Assembly (NCBI GenBank): GCA_027924585.1
Contig: BSBM01000125.1
Location: 3,663,001 to 3,727,000, forward strand
Direction: 5' to 3'
DNA: 64,000 bases
Source: Larix kaempferi
Lineage: Eukaryota > Streptophyta > Pinopsida > Pinales > Pinaceae
Shown here piece by piece: positions 56,919 through 64,000 of the stretch. The position numbers and the translations under genes were made by a program. Every line of letters begins with the position of its first letter. Position 1 is the first letter of the stretch. The notes beneath the pieces were generated by a model. That model saw only the letters and a list, made by a program, of their open reading frames with translations. It was not told the DNA's origin and searched no databases.

Positions 56919-59270
56919 ATGTCTGAACATGAAGCTAATTATGAGTTTAGACAACTGCTTATTGAAATGGTTAGAGGGATAGAAAATCTAACACATACTG
57001 TAGCACATAATGGTCATGAAACGAAAGAAATCCTTAGTAGACAGTTGGAACACAAAGAGGCAGAAGGGAGTGCTAGTGGTTCTCACCAAGGTGAAAGAAA
57101 AACATTTGGAGAAACCATTTTTTCAAAGATTGGTGCATTCAATAGGCCTAAAGAATTTAAAATGGATCAACCTCGACAAACCATGCCCATTTTTTTTGAG
57201 GAAAATAAAGAAGCACCCAGTGCACCTGTAGCTACCTGTTAGGAGAGACATGTAGTGTATTTGACCTTGAGTGATGAGTGCAGAAGAGATCTCACCTTCA
57301 AAGATATTTCTAAGATTTACCTTAAAAATCAGCCAAGGGGATATAATAGGCATCCAACAAACAACTTTGAGTTGAGGAATGCTGCAGGTAAGGTCCATAT
57401 ACCTTACTTTGATGGGACTGCAAAACGCAATGCTAGTTCCTGGGTGCAGAAACTAGACATATACTTTCAGCTGCATCCTATGGTAGAAAAAGATGCCATC
57501 AAAATGGCAGTTTTGCATTTGGAAGTGGAGGCCAGTGATTGGTGTTTTCATGGCATGAGAACCTTGGGACATGATTTAGTTGAGTCTTATGAATATTTCA
57601 CCAGGAGGTTGGTGGAAATATTAAATAGGAAGGATCCTGAGCTGTCTTTCCGTGAGTTGGCACACTTGAAACAAACCAGCACACCAGAGGCATATATATC
57701 AGAATTTCAAAAGTTGGCAGTGATGGTCACTGATATATCAGAACCTAGGTTGATCCTGTTGTTCACAGAAGGATTAACAGAACCTTTGAGAGGGCTGGTT
57801 AAAGCCTATAGACCAGCCACCCTGCAAGAAGCCTTGAGCAGAACTAGGGATCTGCAAGATGCAATCCCAAGAACCAGATACCCACCTAAGTTTAATCCAC
57901 CTGCAAAATTTCAGAATTCTAAGCCACCTTTTAGAAATAATTCTGCCTTGAATAAGAAAGAATACTCATTCCGAGATCGAGATGAGTTAAGTAGGAAAAA
58001 GCTGTGTTTTTCCTGCCAAGAGCCATCGGTCTCCGGGCACAAATGTGCAAAAGGAAAATCTCACTACATAGAAGTATTTTCTGAAAGTGATGAGGAGGAA
58101 ACGAGTGCAGAAGCACAGGTGGAAGAACCTGCAGAAGAGGGGTATAATATAGCAGAAGAAGACGAACCAACTCAAACAGAAGCAAAATTTGCAGTTTTGA
58201 GTGGAGTACCCCGCTACCACACTATGAGATTTAAGGGGGTAGTGCAAGGGAAGAAAGTTTCAGTGCTGGTCGACGGGGGAGCCACACATAATTTCATTGA
58301 TTCATCCATGGTGGAGAGGAGAAAACTCCAATTTGAAAAATTTGGGGGTTTCACAGTTATTATTCCCGGTAAGAACAACACTATGCAATGCAATAGGTGG
58401 ATTCCCAAGCTACAGGTGACTATTGGGGACCATACTGGAACTGATGGTTTTTACATTGTTGATGTTGTTGATACTAATGTTTTGTTGGGGGTACAATGGC
58501 TGTTCTCACTTGGTGAGCATGTGGTAAATTACAGAATTCCCCAAATGTGTTTTAAAGATGCTGAAGGTAAGCAAGTGGTTTTGAGGGGCGTTAACACCTA
58601 CCCAAAACAAGTGATTTCTGCACATAGCATGAGATCTGTTTTGAGGCATGGAGACATAGAGTGGGTTGCTAAATGTTTTATCTCTACCAAAGGAACCACC
58701 ATTGATGTGTCACAACATCCTGAAGATATCCAAAAACTGCTGCAAAAGCAGAAAAAGGTGTTTGAGGATCTGCCACATGGAAGGCCTCCTGATAGGGGTA
58801 CTGAACATTGGATAGAGCTGGAACCTAGAACTTTTCCCATAAAAACCCACCCCTACAAACACCCCAAAAGATTCAAAGATGAAATAGAAAATACCATCAA
58901 AGAGTTGCTAGAAATGGGGTTCATAAGGCCAAGCTCAAGCCCCTTTGCTTCATCGGTGGTTTTGGTCAAGAAGAAAGATGGAACAATGCACATGTGCATT
59001 GATTACAGAGCTTTAAATAAGAAAACCATCAAGAAAAGATATCCTATTCCAAGGATTGATGAGCTGATAGATGAGCTGCATGGAGCCAAGTATTTTTCTA
59101 AGATTGACCTTCATTCTGGTTACCACCAAATCAGAATGAAAATTGAAGATGTGCAGAAAAATGCTTTTCGATGCCATTTTGGGCATTTTCAATTTCTGGT
59201 CATGCCTTTTGGCTTGACAAATGCACTAGCAACTTTTCAGTCATGCATGAACGGAATCTTCAGCAAATAG
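56919..59270 (+). pseudogene. Gag-protease-RT of the chromovirus
   Basis: ATG at 56919. One frame reaches 59270 with a single stop at 57240. The Gag core lies at about 57400-57850 ([33 protein letters not shown]-like). A zinc knuckle is at about 58003-58045 ([14 protein letters not shown]). The protease has [13 protein letters not shown] near 58265; the usual D-S-G-A reads D-G-G-A. RT begins near 58780 ([13 protein letters not shown]) and includes [29 protein letters not shown] and [13 protein letters not shown]. It stops at 59268-59270 just before the catalytic motif. Confidence 0.92.
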
Positions 59271-60121
59271 CTCCGTAAGTTTGTACTTGTTTTTTTTATG
59301 ACATTCTGATTTATAGTAAGACATGGGAAGAGCATTTGCAACATTTGGATAGTGTACTAACTCTACTTGCAGAACAATCATTCTATGCCAAACTACCAAA
59401 GTGTGAGTTTGGTATGAAGGAACTCCTCTATCTTGGCCACATCATTGAGAAAGATGGAGTCAAGGTACACTTGGAGAAGATCCAATCCATCTTAGATTGG
59501 CCCAACCCAAAGAATATAATTGCTCTAAGAGGGTTCATAAGCTTATGCACATATTACAGGAAATTTGTGAAGGGATTCTCCAAACTCACTTCTCCCTTGA
59601 CAGATCTTACTAAGAAGGGAGCTTTCTACTTGAATGAAGAGGCTGAAAAAGCATTCAATAAATAGAAGGAAGTTATGAGTAGCTACCCAGTCTTGGCACT
59701 CCCAGATTTCAGCCAGCCTTTTGTTTTGTAGTGTGATGCCTCAGGTAAGGGCATAGCAGCAGTTCTGATGTAGAATAGACACCTGATTTCCTATGAGAGT
59801 AGGAAGTTGCAGCCCCATGAGATGCTGTACTCGATCTATGACAATGAGATGTTATCCATCATGCATGCATTGGCTAAATTCAGGCAGTACTTGGTGGGAG
59901 GTAAATTTATAGTTAAGACAAACCACAATAGTTTTAGGCATTTCCTAACTCAAAAGGAGCTGAATGATAGGAAGCAAAAATGGGTAAGCAAAATTCAATC
60001 CTATGATTTTGATATTGAATATAAGAAAGGTAAACTAAATGTAGTTGCTGATGCCCTATCTAGGAGGCCTATTTTTTTTGTTGTTGCAAGTACCTACCGA
60101 CTGGAAGGCACTGTTAATTAA
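59271..60121 (+). pseudogene. RT end and RNase H of the chromovirus
   Basis: The catalytic F-x-D-D region at about 59285-59315 is disrupted. Relative to the family one base is missing after a T-run, which shifts the frame and removes an acidic residue. Beyond it, RT continues (LAEQSFYAKLPKCEFG, YLGHIIEKDGV). RNase H has C-D-A-S-G-K-G, Y-D-N-E-M-L-S-I and V-V-A-D-A-L-S-R. The third catalytic Asp reads Asn (V-K-T-N-H-N-S). Further stops lie near 59663, 59730 and 59773. Confidence 0.9.
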
Positions 60122-61060
60122 GGAATATGCAGAAAATCAGTTTGCTAGTGATTTGCTAGATAGAGTAAACCAGGAAGATCACTACCAAGTCATCAATGAT
60201 GTGATCTATTATAAGAACATAATTTTTTTAACTCCTGAATCTCAGCTGAAGAAGCAGATTTTAATGGCTGCCCACAATGCTCCAGTGGCAGGGCATCCTG
60301 GTATTTTCAAGACTTACAGAAAATTAAGAGAGAGGTTCACTTGGAAGGGCCTCAAGGAGGATGTTCTAAAGCATGTTAGTGAGTGTACTGCATGCCAGCA
60401 AAACAAGGTGGAGCATACTCGTCCTGTAGGTATCCTACAACCTTTGCCAATTCCTAGACAGAAATGGGAGAGCATATCCATGGATTTCATCACAGGTTTG
60501 CCCAAATCCTAGGGTAAAGATAGTATTTTTGTATTAGTTGACAGGTTAACCAAATTTGCTCATTTTTTTGCTATCACATCTACTATTTCTGCTAGTCAAG
60601 TTGCTGCACTAATTTAAACCTCAGTACCAGCTACCATCCCCAGACAGATGGGAAAATTGAAAGAGTTAACCAATGGCTGGAAGGGTACCTCTGGAACTAT
60701 GTTACAGGATAGCAGAAGGCTTGGGTCAACTGGTTATATCTGGAGGAGTTCTGTTATAACACCACCTTCCACATGTCCATTGGAATGACCCCATTCAAAG
60801 CTTTGTATGGGTATGAGTATGCTACTTTTTCAGATCTGGTTTTTGGAAACTGCAAGGCACAAAAGGAAAAAGATTGGCTGCAAGAAGGCCAGGACATTCT
60901 CAGAGCACTGAAAGAAAATTTACAAGTTGCCCAAAATCAGTAGAAAATTAATGCAGATAAGAATAGAACAGATCGAACTTTTCAGGAAGGAGACTTGGTT
61001 TATCTGAGATTGCAGCCATACCGGCAAACCACTCTTAAGACAAAGGGGCTGAAAAATTAC
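60122..61060 (+). pseudogene. Integrase of the chromovirus, core deleted
   Basis: The zinc-binding domain is intact (H-N-A-P-V-A-G-H, then C-T-A-C-Q-Q-N-K at 60385-60410). The first catalytic Asp is in S-M-D-F-I-T-G-L near 60480. At about 60605-60625 the sequence jumps from S-A-S-Q-V-A-A-L to S-Y-H-P-Q-T-D-G. The segment bearing the second catalytic Asp is gone. The Glu region (I-E-R-V-N-Q-W-L-E-G) follows, then F-K-A-L-Y-G-Y. Several frameshifts are present, including one at the T-run near 60075. Confidence 0.9.
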
Positions 61061-61485
61061 TGCCAAGGTTTTATGGTCCCTACAAAATAACAAGGAAAGT
61101 GGGTGAAGTAGCCTATGAGATAGATCTGCCAGTAGAAAGAAAAATACACAATGTCTTTCATGTGTATTGTTTGAAGAAGGCAGTGGGCCAGCAGGTTAAG
61201 ATTTCAGAACTGCTACCCCACCTTGATGATGAAGGGCATCTAGTACTAGAAGGTGAAGAAATCTTGCAGACCAGAGAAAGGAAGCTGAGAAGTAGGGTTA
61301 TTAGAGAATACTTGGTACAATGGAAAGGTTTGCCTAGCGAGGATGCCACTTGGGAAGATGAACAGATTATGCAGCATCCTGGTTTAAAACTGCTTAAGGA
61401 CAAGCAGTCTTGGGAAGGGAGGACTGTCATGTCCCCCCCAGTGACCTTGGTCACCACTTGGATTCTTCTAGCCCTAGGAGTCTAA
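61061..61485 (+). pseudogene. Integrase C-terminus and chromodomain of the chromovirus
   Basis: Starts with a GPYKI-like motif and V-A-Y-E-I-D-L-P, H-N-V-F-H-V. The chromodomain lies at about 61300-61400 (REYLVQWKGLPSEDATWED). Chromodomains bind methylated histone tails and steer integration into heterochromatin in this group. The frame passes through the polypurine tract and ends at 61483-61485, 60 bp inside the 3' LTR. Confidence 0.92.
61412..61424 (+). promoter_or_regulatory. Polypurine tract of the chromovirus
   Basis: GGGAAGGGAGGAC precedes the 3' LTR and lies inside the coding frame (W-E-G-R-T). Confidence 0.85.
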
Positions 61486-63473
61486 GTCATAATTAATTGA
61501 GTAATTAATTCATGGGGGTAATTTTTGGAGGCAAGTACACCCTAGGAAATAATTAATTATTAAGTTATTTGTTTAATTTGGAAGCTGGAATTATTGTGAG
61601 AAGTATTTTAGTATTTTTATTTATTAAATGTTAATAAATGTTTCCAAGTTGGATAATAAGGCTAGGAGGTCAAATTGTTATCAAGTGGATGACTTTTCCC
61701 AAGTGGAGAATAATTCAGAATGGAAAGAAAGTCAAAATGGAATTAGAAACTGACAAAAGCTGGGGTAAAGTTGGCAAAAGCAGGAAGGTGGAAAACAAAT
61801 GGAAAGAATCAGGAAAAGATGAGAAAAGTTGGCAAAGGTAGAAAAGTGGAAAGTAAACAGAATAGAAAGGAGCAGGAAAAGCGCTCAGCAGAGATTTAGC
61901 AACATCCAAAAAAGTAGCTAGGGCGCACTTGCCAATTCAGACTGATGGAAGTTGAGGAAAGAAAGTGGAGAAAGCACAACAGTTTCCAAACTCAGAGAGG
62001 ATGCACCCTACCTCACCCACACGTGTGGTTTGGCTTTCCAAGCAAGCTATATCATCTATTTAAGCATGATTCTAACTCCAGGAAAGAACTTTTGATCATT
62101 TCTGTTTTCTCATGAGAGCTCTGATGCTTCTCTAGTTGAGTGTTGTGCCTCAACCATTTCACTTGGGTGATGTTCCCTAAGACTGTGTGAGTTATCCAAG
62201 AGTGTTGTGCAGGTCCATCAAGTAATCTTACAGCCATTGATGTCCAGTATAGTGCAGCCATGAGGATCTAATGCTAGGTTGGAGAGGAGGACCCCATTGA
62301 AGAAGAACTGCAGCTAGTTTCAGAGGAGGAACATTAGCAGAAGAATATTGTGGTGGAGGAGCTTTCCCATGACCTCCAGTGGGATCTAGAAGTTATTATC
62401 AGCCTATGTTGTTGTCTTGCATGCCCAAAGTTTGAATCCAAACTTGATCTCCCATTCCTCTCATTGCCCTAGTTCGTCCAGCTAACTTTGGAGGCGTTTC
62501 CCCTGATGGGTGTGTCTGTTTGAAGGAGAACGTACCAGTGAATACTTCCAGCAGTAGAAGCAGCCAAATCATGCCTATTATCCATATAGGTTCTGATATT
62601 TACATGCAGAACAGATTTACTATAAAAATTCTTCTCTCTCTTCATCTTCTTCACCAATGTAATGTAAAATCATAGCCTGTGAGGCACCATTTTGAGAAGG
62701 GAGTTATTGAATAAGAAAAGAAGGATTCTGTCATATCTATTGCAAGTTACTACTATTGTTATTACTATATCAGAGTTGCATACTCATTCATAATAGAAAA
62801 ATCAATTAATGGAGTTCAGTTATCAAGTTAGATTCGGAGACTAGCTCACTGAGTGGTTTTATTTGACTAGTTTCACTGTTTCCTTCATAAAATACAAAAT
62901 GTGAATCCATTTCTTTTCCTGTTTGTTGAAGTAGGTTCATAACTTAATATATTGACCATATCAGCCTTTAAAATCGAAATCTGGAAGCTTCTTCCTTGTG
63001 TTTGGGAAGCCAACAAAATTCCTAGCCCGACAATCCCAGTTAAGCATCTGTCACCCCAATCTTTCCAAACCTTGTCCAATCTGCTCCAGAATCATCCTAA
63101 ACATATCCAGCCATTATTTGACTGATATTTACACTGCTACAAATTCCATGAACCCCTACGTGTCTAGTGTGCATATGCCAGCTACCCAGGAAGCCTCGAA
63201 GTAGGAAAGGGATTAATTCCTTTGCTGAAAAGTGAAAGGTACTGGTACATTGTGCATAGGACACCTCAGATCTGCATTTTGACCTGATATTGCATCAAAC
63301 CCCATATAAATTCCAGAATTGAACTTTCATCCCACCATCTTCAGTCCTTAGCCAGTAAACCTCACTTACATCCTGCACCATTTGAATAATTAAGCAGAAA
63401 ATTGACTAGTGGAGTTAAAAGGAACTTTGGGATCCAGTTAATATTCTTGGTAGACAGTCCATAGGATATTACA
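61425..63473 (+). repeat. 3' LTR of the chromovirus
   Basis: 2,049 bp, ending GATATTACA and followed by ccttt (63474-63478). It contains the last 20 codons of pol. Confidence 0.95.
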
Positions 63474-63478
63474 CCTTT

Positions 63479-64000
63479 TATTGCGCTTCCTCTAGTTTCT
63501 CCTTAACCTGTTTCATTACCTCTACAACATATGTTTTGAGAACTTCGGCTTTCGTTTGCAGATCCTCTAAATGCATGACCCTTCGTTGCTGTCTTTCGTG
63601 GGCCTTTGTTACCCACTGCTGCATGCTTTTCAGTTCGGTTTCCTTTGTCATTCGTATCATTGTGGGCATCATTTTGAGAGATCCGTTAAAGGCCTCTAAC
63701 TGTGCTTCTGCCTCGCTGAGTTGTCCCTTTAGTGCATTCAGCTGGTCATCCTCGACTACACTACCCCAAAACTCTATGATGCCTTCTGCGACTCTTTGTG
63801 CGTCATATTCCATCTGCTAGATATCTGTTACGGCTTCCTCGATCGCCATCTGCCGAATCTGAATCTGATCCGGCAGTGTGCCAGGTATCACTCTATCCTG
63901 GAGCTCTGCATGTTCCTTCCTGAGCTCAGTGAGAGCGACCCCTAACATAATAGTTTTTGCTTATGGGTCTACGTCCGGATCTAACTCTTCCGTTTCGCAT
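63479..64000 (-). pseudogene. Interrupted coiled-coil ORF, partial
   Basis: On the minus strand one frame runs from the window edge to 63479, with three in-frame stops (near 63960, near 63817 and at 63480-63482). The product is helical and charged (LTELRKEHAELQDRV, LKGQLSEAEAQLEAF, VEVMKQVKEKLEEAQ) and clearly coiled-coil. It continues at 54776-54667 beyond the chromovirus. It may be the C-terminal part of an extra ORF of yet another retrotransposon, as the coiled-coil end of the ORF at 29742-33126 suggests. I cannot prove this, and a host gene fragment is possible. Confidence 0.55.

Larger units (their letters stand above)
54782..63473 (+). mobile_element. Chromovirus-type Ty3/gypsy retrotransposon
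   Basis: LTRs at 54782-56772 and 61425-63473 start TGTCATGTCCCCCC and end GATATTACA (changed to ATTAAA in the 5' copy). They are flanked by ccttt (54777-54781 and 63474-63478). The Met-type primer site is at 56774, and a polypurine tract (GGGAAGGGAGGAC) at 61412. Order is Gag, protease, RT, RNase H, integrase, chromodomain. Frameshifts, stops and a deletion in the integrase core make it inactive. Confidence 0.96.

Overview
This window is nuclear DNA from a plant with a large, repeat-rich genome. It is built almost entirely of LTR retrotransposons inserted into one another. I found no host gene, tRNA, rRNA or CRISPR array. The Tat-type Ty3/gypsy elements, initiator-Met and Arg primer sites, and kilobase-scale LTRs fit a seed plant. 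A gymnosperm is my guess, not something the sequence proves.

Left half. A decayed Ty3/gypsy element (integrase at 17-1450, a long extra ORF at 29742-33126) is interrupted by a minus-strand Ty1/copia element (3098-28866, target duplication cgcaa). That element is interrupted by a minus-strand, non-autonomous element derived from a chromovirus (4933-23781, duplication aagca). This in turn is interrupted by a plus-strand Tat-like Ty3/gypsy element (8229-20581, duplication caaga). All three insertions have matching 5-bp duplications. LTR divergence agrees with the nesting: I count 8 differences in 725 bp for the innermost and 21 in 646 bp for the copia.

Middle. A second, heavily broken Tat-like element runs from about 34.4 to 54.6 kb in plus orientation. 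It holds glycine/proline-rich Gag, protease remnant, integrase C-terminus, an additional RNase H downstream of integrase, and an antisense extra ORF with a visible intron. It carries a second copia element (36455-43351, duplication cctca), a solo LTR (49816-51122, duplication gtgac) and an unassigned AT-rich block (45.7-49.17 kb) that replaced most of pol.

Right. A chromodomain-bearing Ty3/gypsy element (54782-63473, duplication ccttt) splits an older minus-strand coiled-coil ORF (63479-64000 plus 54667-54776).

How the parts relate. Both copias lack gag, protease and integrase in the same way and share a 2.6-2.9 kb noncoding 5' segment, so they look like a non-autonomous family. The 4933-23781 element keeps only the last chromodomain codons of a chromovirus plus a novel ORF of about 700 codons. 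The most unusual material lies in the noncoding parts and extra ORFs: a covarying mini-hairpin array, 31-32 bp leader arrays, duplicated zinc knuckles between protease and reverse transcriptase, and the spliced antisense ORF.
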